Positions 43,650 to 52,281 of a stretch of 64,000 bases of DNA are shown here, piece by piece. The position numbers were made by a program, and so were the translations under genes. The DNA comes from Desulfotomaculum copahuensis (lineage in GTDB: Bacteria > Bacillota > Desulfotomaculia > Desulfotomaculales > Desulfovirgulaceae). The notes under the pieces are model-generated. The model worked only from the letters and a program-made list of their open reading frames with translations, ran no database searches and was not told where the DNA came from. Position 1 is the stretch's first letter, and each line of letters opens with the position of its first letter. The stretch covers positions 62,001-126,000 of the forward strand of contig NZ_LYVF01000062.1 in NCBI RefSeq assembly GCF_001655685.1, given 5' to 3'.

Positions 43650-43674
43650 AAGCCCGGTAAAAACCGGGCTTTCA
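43650..43674 (+). terminator. intrinsic terminator after the dsrE-like gene
   Basis: AGCCCGGT pairs with ACCGGGCT across AAAA and is followed by TTTCAC. The T tract is short. Confidence 0.65.
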
Positions 43675-43726
43675 CATTCCACAGGGCGGGTTTATAATGA
43701 AAAGAAAAGCTGCCGGGAGTTGAACA

Positions 43727-44611
43727 ATGCAAAACACACGCCTGGCCCTGGTGCAAATGCGGGCCAAGACCGGTCTGGTCAAGGAAAACCTGGATAAAAT
43801 CGAACATTTTGTTGCGCTGGCGGCCCGGGAGAAGGCGGATTTGATCTGTTTCCCCGAGTTATGTGTGCCCGGTTACCACCGGGAACTGGCCCGGCAGTAT
43901 ACGGAAGTTATACCCGGTCCCGGTGCGGACCGGCTTTCCCGTCTGGCCCGGGATACTGGTGTAACCGTGCTGGCCGGCCTGGCCGAACAATCGGAGTGCG
44001 ACCGCCCCTACATCACCCACCTGGTCGCCCATCCCGACGGGCGGGTGCAAAAATACCGCAAGACCCACCTGGGTAAAAGTGAATGCCCGCATTTTACCGC
44101 CGGAAACGAACTGCCGGTTTTTCAAACGGAAAAAACTGTTTTCGGCGTGGAAATATGCTGGGACCTGCACTTTCCGGAGGTCACCACCGTGCTTTCCCTG
44201 CGCGGGGCGGAGATTATTTTCGCCCCCCATGCCTCGCCGGTAATTGTAGGGGACCGGCGGGCGATCTGGCTGAAATACCTGGCCGCACGCGCCTATGACA
44301 ACGCGGTTTTTGTGGCGGCCTGCAACCTGGTCGGACGGGCTTCGGAAAAGCAGGAATTTTGCGGCGGGGCGATGGTGCTCGACCCGCGCGGGGATGTGCT
44401 GGCCGAGGACTTCAGCCGGCGGGAGGGCATGCTCCTGGCCGACCTGGATGCCACGCTGATCAACACCATCCGCCGCAACCGCGCCCGCTCCATGCGTTAT
44501 CACTTTTATTTGAATTTCCGCCGGCCGGAACTTTACCGGGAACTGCTGCGCGGCGCGCCGGACCCCCCGCCGGCCGAAGAAAACAAAACCGCCGGCGGTG
44601 AGCAAGGCTGA
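43727..44611 (+). CDS. carbon-nitrogen hydrolase (nitrilase superfamily)
   Basis: The 294-residue protein is a nitrilase-fold amidohydrolase. The Glu-Lys-Cys triad is visible: Glu in ADLICFPELCVPGY, Lys in KYRKTHLGKSE, and Cys in VFGVEICWDLHFPE. Further family sequence is GAEIIFAPHASP and AARAYDNAVFVAACNLVG. It hydrolyses an amide or carbamoyl substrate that cannot be specified. The last 25 residues are a low-complexity tail rich in Pro, Glu and Gly. A CGGGAGTTGAACA site precedes ATG 43727. It stands alone between two terminators. Confidence 0.92.
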   Translation: MQNTRLALVQMRAKTGLVKENLDKIEHFVALAAREKADLICFPELCVPGYHRELARQYTEVIPGPGADRLSRLARDTGVTVLAGLAEQSECDRPYITHLVAHPDGRVQKYRKTHLGKSECPHFTAGNELPVFQTEKTVFGVEICWDLHFPEVTTVLSLRGAEIIFAPHASPVIVGDRRAIWLKYLAARAYDNAVFVAACNLVGRASEKQEFCGGAMVLDPRGDVLAEDFSRREGMLLADLDATLINTIRRNRARSMRYHFYLNFRRPELYRELLRGAPDPPPAEENKTAGGEQG

Positions 44612-44638
44612 CCCCCGGCAGGCAAAAGAACGCAAAAA

Positions 44639-44668
44639 GGCCGGGCCATGTTTCTACCCGGCTTTTTT
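44639..44668 (+). terminator. intrinsic terminator after the nitrilase-family gene
   Basis: GCCGGG and CCCGGC flank an 11-base loop and are followed by TTTTTT. Confidence 0.85.
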
Positions 44669-44782
44669 AACATCATGATAACGATAAGTCTTTGCACACT
44701 TTTGCTCATAAAAGCCCGCCGGGCAAGCGGAGTTGAGCAACCCGGCTTGATGACCGGGCACCGGCCTGTGAAATGTGCCCGG

Positions 44783-45550
44783 CTAATTCTTGAGCTGCCC
44801 GGCCAATTCCGCCTGTTTGGCCCGGAAGGCTTCTTCCCGGATCAACAGGCTGTCCCCTTGGGCCAGGCCGAAACGCAGCCATTTCAGGGCAAACTTCATC
44901 AATTCCACATCATCTTCCTTGATCCGCTCCACCAGTTCCGGATGCACGACAAACTTGTCCAAAAAACTGCTTTCGAAGACAAAGCGCCGGAATTTATCCA
45001 GGTTGTAGCAGCTCATGTAAAACATGTCCACCAGCTGCCGGTTTTTTACCGGACCTTCCAGTCTGATGCCGCTGGTCACATCCTGGAAGTAGCGTTCCAT
45101 TTCCTCGTACAGGTAGATGCCCTGGTCCTCCTTGTAGTCATCCACGGTCAATTCCACATCCTCATTGAACCCCAGGCAGCGGGGGGGCGAGGCGATAAAC
45201 CGGTATTCCTCCTCTTCCCGGTTGTCGCTGCGGTCCAGCGGAAAAATGCGGCAGGCCCAGGGCCGGTCCTGGTAGATCTGACATCCGTTGGCGGTAACAA
45301 AGGGGCAGCGCTTGCTTCCGTCTTCCGTCATCTTCAGCACCAGTACCGGCAGCCCGGTTTTTTCCGGAATCAGACAGACAGTGTATTGAGCCAGGAATTC
45401 CTCCGAGGAAATGCCCAGCGCCTTCTTCATGCGCAGCACGTCATACGGGGTAAGGAAAATGTTCACATCCCGGCAGCACCGGCCAAAGCATTCCAGACCG
45501 GGACGGCAGGAAAATTTGAATTTGCTGTCGATGGTCAGGTTTTCGTCCAT
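44783..45550 (-). CDS. YkgJ-type cysteine-cluster protein
   Basis: The 255-residue protein begins with the family's cysteine cluster: FSCRPGLECFGRCCRDV, then RCPFVTANGCQIYQDRPWACRIFPL, with a later PPRCLGF. This set is thought to bind zinc or an Fe-S cluster. The C-terminal 120 residues are helical and acidic (FVVHPELVERIKEDDVELM), and are not part of the core domain. Function is unknown. A GGGAAGAGGGATAAAA site precedes the ATG at 45550. It is downstream of the nuoEF-like pair but separated from it by a terminator. Confidence 0.88.
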   Translation of the reverse strand: MDENLTIDSKFKFSCRPGLECFGRCCRDVNIFLTPYDVLRMKKALGISSEEFLAQYTVCLIPEKTGLPVLVLKMTEDGSKRCPFVTANGCQIYQDRPWACRIFPLDRSDNREEEEYRFIASPPRCLGFNEDVELTVDDYKEDQGIYLYEEMERYFQDVTSGIRLEGPVKNRQLVDMFYMSCYNLDKFRRFVFESSFLDKFVVHPELVERIKEDDVELMKFALKWLRFGLAQGDSLLIREEAFRAKQAELAGQLKN

Positions 45551-45694
45551 TTTTATCCCTCTTCCCTAATCAATTATCCACTCAAACGACTTCATTATAA
45601 ACGTTATTACGGTCAGAAGCAAGGTAAAAGGGCGGCAGGAAAGGGAAAAGCTGCATACCGCCCCCAACGGCCATGATTTATTGAACACAACCCA

Positions 45695-45740
45695 CAAATG
45701 AAAAAGGTGATGGTCGCAACTCTGGCACGACCATCACCTT
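45695..45740 (-). terminator. intrinsic terminator after the nuoF-like gene
   Basis: On the minus strand AAGGTGATGGTCG and CGACCATCACCTT form 13-base perfect arms around an 11-base loop, followed by TTTTTCATTTG. Confidence 0.93.
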
Positions 45741-45775
45741 GAGAAAACGACTTTTTCACATTAGAGTACGTATAT

Positions 45776-47650
45776 TTAGGCGGTGTAAATGGCCTCCTGG
45801 GGACAATGAGCCGCACAAACACCGCATTTTAAACACTTCTGCCGGTCGATGAAATAGGGCCGTCCTTTTTTCTCGCCGTTGATCGCCCGGGCCACGCAGT
45901 TTTTGGCGCACAGGCCGCAGGAAACGCATTTTTCCTCATCAATGACATAATCGAGCAGGGCGCGGCAGACTCCGGCCGGACAGCGCTTGTCCCGGATATG
46001 GGCTTCATATTCGTCGCGAAAATATTGCAACGTGGAAAGCACCGGGTTGGGAGCGGTCTGGCCCAGTCCGCACAGGGAGGCGTCCTTCACCTCCCGGGCC
46101 AGGTCCGCCAGTTCGTCCAGGTCGGACATCTCCCCTTTGCCTTCCGTAATCCGTTCCAGGATTTCCGTCATCCGCTTGACGCCCACCCGGCAGGGGGTGC
46201 ACTGGCCGCAGGATTCGTCCTGGCTGAACTGCAGATAGAATTTGGCGATATCCACCATGCAGTCGCTCTCGTCCATCACGATCAATCCGCCGGAACCCAT
46301 CATGGAGCCAATCCGGCGCAGGGAATCATAGTCCACCGGTGTATCCAGACCGGCTTCGGGGATGCACCCGCCGGAAGGCCCGCCGGTCTGCACGGCTTTA
46401 AATTTGCGTCCATGCGGAATGCCGCCGCCGATATTGAAAACTATGGTCCGCAAAGTGGTGCCCATGGGCACCTCAATCAAACCGGTATTCATGATTTTGC
46501 CGGCCAGGGAAAAAACCTTCGTCCCCTTGCTGTTTTCCGTACCCATGGAAGCAAACCAGTCCGCGCCCCGGCTGATGATTGCCGGCACATTGGCGTAAGT
46601 TTCCACATTGTTCAGCAGGGTCGGCTTGCCCCACAGGCCGCACTGGGCGGGATAGGGCGGGCGGGGGCGGGGTTCGCCCCGTTGACCGGTGGCCGAACGC
46701 AGCAGCGCCGTCTCCTCGCCGCAGACAAAGGCACCCGCTCCCAGGCGCAGATCGATGTCGAAGTCAAACCCGGTATTGAACAGGCGCCGGCCCAGCAAGC
46801 CCTGCTCCCGGGCCTGGCGGATGGCGCGTTCCAGCCGCTCCACGGCAATCGGGTATTCGGCGCGTACATAAATATAGCCCTCGGCAGCCCCGATAGCATA
46901 GCCGGCGATGGCCATGGCCTCCAGCACGCTGTGCGGATCGCCTTCCAGGATGCTGCGGTCCATGAAGGCGCCGGGATCTCCCTCGTCGGCGTTGCAAACC
47001 ACATATTTTTCAGCTCCGGGCGCGGCGGCCGCCATCTCCCATTTTTTGCCGGTAGGGAAACCACCTCCGCCACGGCCGCGCAGGCCAGATTTTTTAACCG
47101 TTTCAATCACCTGCGCCGGCGTCTGGTGCAGCAACACATCGGCCAATGCGAAATAACCGCCGCAGGCGATGTATTCGGTAACATCCTCCGGATTGATCAA
47201 GCCGCAGTGGCGCAGGGCCACCCTCTGCTGCGCCTGGAAGAAATGCACATCGTGCAGGCGCAGTTTCTTTTCCCCGGTGGCCGGTTCCCGGTAGAGCAGG
47301 CGTTCCACCACTTTGCCGCCGGCAAAGTGCCGCTCCACCATCTCCCGTACATCCGGCACGCCCACCCGGCAGTACAGGATCTGTCCCGGATAAACCACCA
47401 CCAGCGGTCCCAGTTTGCAAAAACCGAAACAGCCGGTTTTAAACACGCGCACCCGGGAAGACAACCCGCGGGCTTTGATTTCACGTCTTAAGGCTTCGCG
47501 CAGCTGATGGCTGGCGGAAGATGTGCATCCCGTACCACCGCAGACCAGCACCTGCAGGCACGGGGCGGCGCCGTCCTTACCCAGGCGGGCGTTAAGGTCC
47601 GGGAGGCGCTCCCGCTTGATCTGCTGCAGGTCGCTCCACTGGTTGATCAT
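45776..47650 (-). CDS. NuoF/HydB-like NAD(P)H- and FMN-binding iron-sulfur subunit
   Basis: The 624-residue flavoprotein moves electrons between NAD(P)H and Fe-S clusters. Its domains in order: a thioredoxin-like [2Fe-2S] domain (VCGGTGCTSSAS, then GCFGFCKLGP); the NADH/FMN-binding core (RGRGGGGFPTGKKW, NADEGDPGAFMDR, CGEETALLRSATGQRG); an SLBB part; a [4Fe-4S] site (DESCGQCTPCRVG with DASLCGLG); and two C-terminal ferredoxin clusters (KCVSCGLCAKNC and KCLKCGVCAAHC). This is the HydB/HndC layout. The catalytic hydrogenase subunit is missing nearby. GGAGGTGAAAAGGG precedes ATG 47650, and the start overlaps the nuoE-like end by 59 bases. Confidence 0.93.
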   Translation of the reverse strand: MINQWSDLQQIKRERLPDLNARLGKDGAAPCLQVLVCGGTGCTSSASHQLREALRREIKARGLSSRVRVFKTGCFGFCKLGPLVVVYPGQILYCRVGVPDVREMVERHFAGGKVVERLLYREPATGEKKLRLHDVHFFQAQQRVALRHCGLINPEDVTEYIACGGYFALADVLLHQTPAQVIETVKKSGLRGRGGGGFPTGKKWEMAAAAPGAEKYVVCNADEGDPGAFMDRSILEGDPHSVLEAMAIAGYAIGAAEGYIYVRAEYPIAVERLERAIRQAREQGLLGRRLFNTGFDFDIDLRLGAGAFVCGEETALLRSATGQRGEPRPRPPYPAQCGLWGKPTLLNNVETYANVPAIISRGADWFASMGTENSKGTKVFSLAGKIMNTGLIEVPMGTTLRTIVFNIGGGIPHGRKFKAVQTGGPSGGCIPEAGLDTPVDYDSLRRIGSMMGSGGLIVMDESDCMVDIAKFYLQFSQDESCGQCTPCRVGVKRMTEILERITEGKGEMSDLDELADLAREVKDASLCGLGQTAPNPVLSTLQYFRDEYEAHIRDKRCPAGVCRALLDYVIDEEKCVSCGLCAKNCVARAINGEKKGRPYFIDRQKCLKCGVCAAHCPQEAIYTA

Positions 47651-48149
47651 CCCTTTTCACCTCCGTCCGCCGCCGGCAGGCACGCAGCAGTTTGCCCACG
47701 TCCTGACGCTTGAATTCCCCGTGTACTTCCTGGTTGACGGTCAACACCGGCGACAGTCCGCAGGCGCCCAGGCAGCGGGTGCTTTTCACCGTAAACAGTC
47801 CGTCGGCGCTGGTATCGCTCTCATTCAGACCAAGCTGGTGGCGGAACTCGGCCAGAATATCCCGGGAACCCTGCACATAACAGGCCGTGCCCAGACAGAC
47901 ATTGATTTTGTATTTGCCCTGCGGTTCGGTGTGAAACAGGCTGTAAAAGGTGACCACGCCGTTGACCTCGCTCACCGGCATATCCAGCCTGCCGGCGATG
48001 TATGTCTGCACTTCTTCGGGCAAATAACCGAAAATTTCCTGCGCCTGCTGCAGGATGCGGATCAACTGCCCCGGCTGCTGTCCGTAGTGCTCGATTACTT
48101 CATTCAGCTGCCGGTATTTTTCCGTCAGTTCCTTTTCTTGTTCATTCAG
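47592..48149 (-). CDS. NuoE/HydC-like [2Fe-2S] subunit with non-standard start
   Basis: This subunit carries one [2Fe-2S] cluster between NADH dehydrogenase-type FMN subunits and partners. The two cysteine pairs are in NVCLGTACYVQG and RCLGACGLSP. The fold region FGYLPEEVQTYIAGRLD and VNGVVTFYSLFH is canonical. The conserved N-terminal helix (ELTEKYRQLNEVIEHYGQQP) reads in frame only from a CTG at 48149, after a GGGGGAGGCG site; no ATG, GTG or TTG lies before it. A TTG at 48065 would remove the helix. An out-of-frame ATG at 48157 would join the frame if one C were added to the CCC run at 48149-48151. Confidence 0.82.
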   Translation of the reverse strand: MNEQEKELTEKYRQLNEVIEHYGQQPGQLIRILQQAQEIFGYLPEEVQTYIAGRLDMPVSEVNGVVTFYSLFHTEPQGKYKINVCLGTACYVQGSRDILAEFRHQLGLNESDTSADGLFTVKSTRCLGACGLSPVLTVNQEVHGEFKRQDVGKLLRACRRRTEVKRDDQPVERPAADQAGAPPGP

Positions 48150-48303
48150 GGCTGCATCGCCTCCCCCACGCCGGCCCGTTTCTTTTTTAGTTTGTCATGG
48201 GGAAATGAATAAAATTCTTTTTGCTTAGTGACATAATACGGACCAGTAATGGTAATAATTACATATGGAAATATTCCGTACGCAAACGGGGAGTGAACGT
48301 AAT

Positions 48304-49305
48304 ATGTCAGTTGTACAGTTTCCGGGCAGGCTTTTGAAACTGGCCCTGGCGTCATGGCAAAAACGCCGCCGGGCTGGTGAATTGAAGCGCTATTATGTCA
48401 AACCGCGGGCGGATCAGCGCAACATCATGGCCCGCCGGCTGGACTTCTACGGTACATTGTTGTTGCTATGGCTGATTCTGCTCGTTTTCCTGGCGGCCAT
48501 CCGGCCACTGCCCACAGCCCTGGCCGCCGCCTCGGCGATCAGCTTGTTTGCCGGTTGGCTGGCCGGCAAAATGCAGAAAAAGCGGCTGTTGCTGGAAAGG
48601 CATTACCAGCAGGTTTGGACGGCGGCCAGCCGGTTCCGGGAAAAGTTGAAACAGGCCGGCAGCCGGGAGGAGCTGGCCGCCCTGGTGTTTCCCCTGCTCA
48701 AAACCCTGCCGCGTTTCGAGGAAGTAACAGACAAGAAAAAAGGAGCGGCGTCCCCCTTTTCCCGGGCCAGGTACCTGGGAATACCGGTCAGCGTACATTA
48801 TCTGCCGGCCGGTGAAACCCCCGCCGGCAGCGCGGCCGTGCAGTCCCTGCTGGCAACGCTGCCAGCGGGAAAAACCAATAACGCCATTTTCGCAGCTGCC
48901 GGCGAATTCACCCCGGACGCCGTCCGGCTGGTCAATAGTGTCAAAAGCCGCTTCAATATCGCCCTGCTGGATGAGCGCCAACTGGTCGCTCTGGCCGGAC
49001 GGGCCAGGCAATTGGAAGGGCGGGCGAAAGCGGAAACGCAGGTCGCAACACCGGACGGAACGGAGTATACGGGCCAGGCATTTGCCGGCTGGAAGCAGGT
49101 TTTTTTCAGACCGCGCAAGTCACGCGGCTACCTGTTCACAGGCGCCCTGCTGCTGGCCGCCTATGCCTGGCTGGCGCGCTTCACGCCTTACGCCGGTCTT
49201 TATCTGGCTTTCGGCCTGGTCAACCTGGTCCTGGCCGTGGCCTGCCTGGCCGTGGGCAGGATGGAAACAGCGCCCGGATTGGACGACTGGCAGCCCCGGG
49301 TCTGA
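48304..49305 (+). CDS. membrane protein with an Mrr-like soluble domain
   Basis: The 333-residue protein has two membrane helices near residues 50-90 (TLLLLWLILLVFLAAI, then TALAAASAISLFAGWLAG) and two near the C-terminus (GYLFTGALLLAAYAWLA, LYLAFGLVNLVLAVACLAVG). The central soluble region contains NNAIFAAAGEFTPDAVRLVN and FNIALLDERQLVALAGR. Both resemble the restriction-endonuclase-like (Mrr) fold, but the usual catalytic D-Q-x-K motif is not obvious, so it may be inactive. ATG 48304 follows GGGAGTGAACGTAAT. It is divergent from the nuoE-like gene. No known function. Confidence 0.6.
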   Translation: MSVVQFPGRLLKLALASWQKRRRAGELKRYYVKPRADQRNIMARRLDFYGTLLLLWLILLVFLAAIRPLPTALAAASAISLFAGWLAGKMQKKRLLLERHYQQVWTAASRFREKLKQAGSREELAALVFPLLKTLPRFEEVTDKKKGAASPFSRARYLGIPVSVHYLPAGETPAGSAAVQSLLATLPAGKTNNAIFAAAGEFTPDAVRLVNSVKSRFNIALLDERQLVALAGRARQLEGRAKAETQVATPDGTEYTGQAFAGWKQVFFRPRKSRGYLFTGALLLAAYAWLARFTPYAGLYLAFGLVNLVLAVACLAVGRMETAPGLDDWQPRV

Positions 49306-49774
49306 AAAAGAATTGTGAGACCACCCGGCCCGAATCGGAAAAGACAGACCCGGACTGGAAAAATAACTCCGGGTACCATGCCGGGCACACCCGGGCTAAA
49401 CGGTCTCCGGTTATAACCATGGCTTTCCCGGCTTTGCAAAGAACCACCCGCACTATTGGCTGGTGGTTCTTTGTGATCCGGGGGAAAAAATATTATCGCC
49501 ATTGTTGATGATGAACCGGAGAGCGTAGCAGTTTACAATATTTTGATGGTATGGAGCCGGAATTGTCAGCCGCTGATTCCAGGCCAGAGCCTTCGAGCCG
49601 GCAAGGTGACAACAGCTATTAAAGCGCAAGCCACGCACCGGTACCCGGCAACCGACGACTATACCCGGCGGGTGAGAACCGGACGGATGTATATTTAAAA
49701 CGGACGAACTTAAAATATATGCTGGTATCAATTTGCCTTCAGCCATTTCAAGCCGGACCGTCGAGGTATCCGCC
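49306..49774. other. 469-base gap with a strong hairpin, no supported gene
   Basis: Both strands have open frames here but none has a family-like sequence. The one clear element is the inverted repeat at 49438-49472 (see the separate entry). An AT-rich stretch at 49690-49730 precedes the gerAB-type gene. Confidence 0.5.
49438..49472 (+). terminator. hairpin downstream of the membrane protein gene, possible terminator
   Basis: AAAGAACCACC and GGTGGTTCTTT are perfect 11-base arms around a 13-base loop. On the plus strand the tail TTCTTTGTG is weakly T-rich. It lies 133 bases after the membrane protein stop. Confidence 0.6.
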
Positions 49775-50872
49775 GTGTATGAAGAACAGGGGAGAATTTC
49801 AGATTTGCAGGCCATATTCCTGCTTATCGGCACAGTGGCCGCCACCGCCATTGTCTTCCTGCCCGGGCTCACCGCCGCTACCACCGGACGGGATTCATGG
49901 CTGACCGCCCTTCTGGCCGCCATACCGGGACTTTATGTGGCTTTTCTGGTGAGTGCCCTGGGACGCCTGTTTCCCGGACAGACCCTCGTCCAGTACCTGG
50001 AACAGATCCTGGGCGGTCCGGCCGGAAAGGCCGCCGGTCTGTATTATTTATTCTTTTTTTTACAAACCAACGCCATCATCGTACGTGAACTGGGTGAATT
50101 GATTGCCACGGCGATCATGCCCCGCACCCCCCAGGTGGTTTTTGCCATCCTCATGGTCGCCGTCTGCGCCTACGGCGTCAGTCAGGGACTGGAAGTGATC
50201 GCCCGGGTGATGGAATTAACCTATCCGTTGATCCTCGCCCTTTTCGGCCTTATGCTCATCCTGGTGTCCGGACACATGCAGTTTTCCCGCCTGCTCCCCG
50301 TCCTGGAGCACGGCATCAGGCCGGTACTGCTGGCCAGCCTGGACCCTTTTGCCTGGCGGGGGGAAATCATCGTCCTGGCCATGTTCCTGCCCTATCTGGC
50401 CCGTCCCGCCCGGGGGCGGCGCAATGCCATCATCGCCGTCTTGCTCACCAGTCTCCTGCTTGTACTAGACGCCCTGGCCAGCACCACCGTATTCGGTGTG
50501 ACCACGGCCCGGCTCAATTATCCCACTTTTGAACTGGTCCGCCTGGCCGGAATCGGCCAGTTTTTAACCCGTCTGGACGCCGTCTGGATCGTCATCTGGC
50601 TTTTCGGCATGTTCGGCAAGGTGGGTATCTTTCTTTATGCCACCGTGATGGCCGCCACCCATTTATTCAAGCTGCGGGAAGCACGGCCGCTGATTGCCCC
50701 GCTGAGCATCCTGACCATTGCCCTGTCTCTAAGCCAGTTCGCAAACAACCCGCAGATGATCGCCTTTTTAACCGGTCCTTTTGTTGCCTATTCCTTTAGC
50801 GTGGAATGGTTCATTCCCACCATCCTGCTGCTCACCGCCCGGCTCAGGGGGATAAGCACCCCCAAAAAATAA
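49775..50872 (+). CDS. gerAB: GerAB-type endospore germination permease, single gene
   Basis: The 365-residue protein has about ten membrane helices and belongs to the GerAB/ArcD/ProY amino-acid permease group. Typical segments are RISDLQAIFLLIGTVAATAI, LGRLFPGQTLVQYLEQILGGPAGK and YTHLF-like ATVMAATHLFKLR. GerAB is the ligand-sensing membrane subunit of spore germinant receptors, normally encoded with gerAA and gerAC. Neither partner is nearby. The GTG at 49775 has GAGGT eight bases upstream; the TTG at 49733 has no site. tRNA-Sec follows on the other strand. Confidence 0.85.
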   Translation: MYEEQGRISDLQAIFLLIGTVAATAIVFLPGLTAATTGRDSWLTALLAAIPGLYVAFLVSALGRLFPGQTLVQYLEQILGGPAGKAAGLYYLFFFLQTNAIIVRELGELIATAIMPRTPQVVFAILMVAVCAYGVSQGLEVIARVMELTYPLILALFGLMLILVSGHMQFSRLLPVLEHGIRPVLLASLDPFAWRGEIIVLAMFLPYLARPARGRRNAIIAVLLTSLLLVLDALASTTVFGVTTARLNYPTFELVRLAGIGQFLTRLDAVWIVIWLFGMFGKVGIFLYATVMAATHLFKLREARPLIAPLSILTIALSLSQFANNPQMIAFLTGPFVAYSFSVEWFIPTILLLTARLRGISTPKK

Positions 50873-50911
50873 TCCGGCCGGAATGGATTTCCGGTCCGGA
50901 TTGGCTGTTGC

Positions 50912-51009
50912 TGGCGGGAGTGTGTGAGAATCGAACTCACCCGGGACGGGTTTGCCGCCCCACGACTGGTTTTGAAGACCAGGAGAGCCACCAGGCCCCA
51001 TCCACCCCC
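50912..51009 (-). tRNA. selC: tRNA-Sec (anticodon TCA)
   Basis: The 98-nt RNA has selenocysteine-tRNA features: a long acceptor (GGGGGTG pairs with CACTCCC), a six-pair D stem (GGGGCC with GGCTCT), the anticodon stem CTGGT/ACCAG with loop CTTCAAA giving anticodon TCA, a long variable arm (about 23 nt, GGGGCGGCAAACCCGTCCC), the T arm GTGAG-TTCGATT-CTCAC, discriminator G and an encoded CCA. It decodes UGA together with SelA and SelB, encoded 20 kb away. Confidence 0.95.
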
Positions 51010-51054
51010 GTATTGAAGCCGCGGTAACGCCGGCCAAAAACATATGCATTATGT

Positions 51055-51082
51055 ATTATAGCATAACCGGAATAAAAGACAA
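51055..51082 (-). promoter_or_regulatory. promoter of tRNA-Sec
   Basis: On the minus strand TTGTCT (51082-51077) and TATAAT (51060-51055) are 16 bases apart, 46 bases before the tRNA 5' end. Confidence 0.7.
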
Positions 51083-51301
51083 GCTATTTTCCCCGGCACC
51101 AGACACTCCCATTGATTTTTTCGCCAAAATATAATACCCTAGAAAGAGGATTGTCCGCAATAGCGGCAAGGTATGATTTACCACCCCGGATGATTGAACT
51201 TTCAGGCGGGCCAACTTTTGGGGGAGGATTTTTCCAGCCGGCTGTTGAATAGGTTAAGCCGGGCAAAAAGCTTGATCAAAACGGGCGGGTGGGCAGGTAA
51301 A

Positions 51302-52267
51302 ATGCTGCGATTTTTTGATGAAATAAAAGATGAGCTTGACACTGTAGAACGGGAATTGCACAAAGCCGTTAAAACACCTGATCCACTGATGACCGAGTCA
51401 TCCACGCACCTGCTCAAGGCGGGGGGGAAACGGCTGCGCCCCGCCTTGAGCTTGCTGGGCGGAAAATGCGATCCGCATTTCGAGCTGGAAAAAGTACTGC
51501 CCCTGGCTGTGGCGCTGGAAATGATCCACATGGCCACGCTGGTGCATGACGATGTGGTGGACGCCTCGTTAACCAGGCGGGGGAAACCAACCGTGAAGGC
51601 AAGGTGGGGAAACCGCCTGTCTACACATCTGGGCGACTATCTTTTCGCCCGCGCGCTCATTTTGGTTTCCACCTGCGGACAGCCGCTGGTTCCCCGTGTG
51701 CTGGCCGATACCAGCGTAAAAATGTGCGAGGGGGAAATCGAACAAATTTCCACCTGCTTTGATACCGGGCAGACGGTGAAGGATTATTTTTACCGTATCA
51801 ACCGCAAAACCGCATTGTTGATCGCGGCCAGTTGCCAGTTGGGGGCGGCGGCCTGCGGCGCCCCGGCGAAGGTTCACCAGGCGCTGCGCCGTTTCGGGCA
51901 TTATATCGGTATGGCTTTCCAAATCACCGACGACGTACTGGATCTGGTGGCCGACCAGCAGCAACTGGGCAAGCCCGTGGGCAGCGACCTGCGTCAGGGC
52001 ATCATCACCCTGCCGGTGATTTATGCTCTGGAAAACAGCCCCCGGCAGGACTGTTTAAGGCAGCTGGTATTCGCCCCGGTAAAGGATGAAGACCTGGTTT
52101 ACCGGACTATTGGCTTGATCGGCGAATGCGGCGGCATAGCATATTCCGTGCGCATTGCGCAACAATATATTCATAAGGCCAAGCGGGAACTTCAGTTTCT
52201 GCCCGACCGCCCGGCCAGAAAAACCCTGTCTTTGATTGCCGATTTCGTCAGCCGGAGAAACTTTTAA
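51302..52267 (+). CDS. hepT: all-trans polyprenyl diphosphate synthase, catalytic subunit (HepT-like)
   Basis: The 321-residue enzyme extends isoprenoid diphosphates to build the menaquinone side chain. Both Asp-rich motifs are intact: ATLVHDDVVDASLTRRG and FQITDDVLDLVADQ. The family segments LLKAGGKRLRPALSLL and GDYLFARALI are present. I chose ATG 51302, after GGGTGGGCAGGTAAA; the first in-frame start at 51194 adds 36 residues without a site. The likely non-catalytic partner is at 17990-18763. The siroheme gene follows after 14 bases, so it may head the tetrapyrrole operon. Confidence 0.92.
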   Translation: MLRFFDEIKDELDTVERELHKAVKTPDPLMTESSTHLLKAGGKRLRPALSLLGGKCDPHFELEKVLPLAVALEMIHMATLVHDDVVDASLTRRGKPTVKARWGNRLSTHLGDYLFARALILVSTCGQPLVPRVLADTSVKMCEGEIEQISTCFDTGQTVKDYFYRINRKTALLIAASCQLGAAACGAPAKVHQALRRFGHYIGMAFQITDDVLDLVADQQQLGKPVGSDLRQGIITLPVIYALENSPRQDCLRQLVFAPVKDEDLVYRTIGLIGECGGIAYSVRIAQQYIHKAKRELQFLPDRPARKTLSLIADFVSRRNF

Positions 52268-52281
52268 AAGGGTTGATTGAC

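Noticed and set aside
45998-47491. Long plus-strand open frame (497 codons) across the nuoF-like gene
   Set aside because: The minus strand encodes a full set of flavoprotein and Fe-S motifs here; the plus-strand frame is an antisense shadow typical of GC-rich genes.
49306-49774. Possible 6S RNA or another non-coding RNA in the gap before gerAB
   Set aside because: Only one clear hairpin is present, and no conserved 6S-type bubble or other recognisable RNA core was seen.
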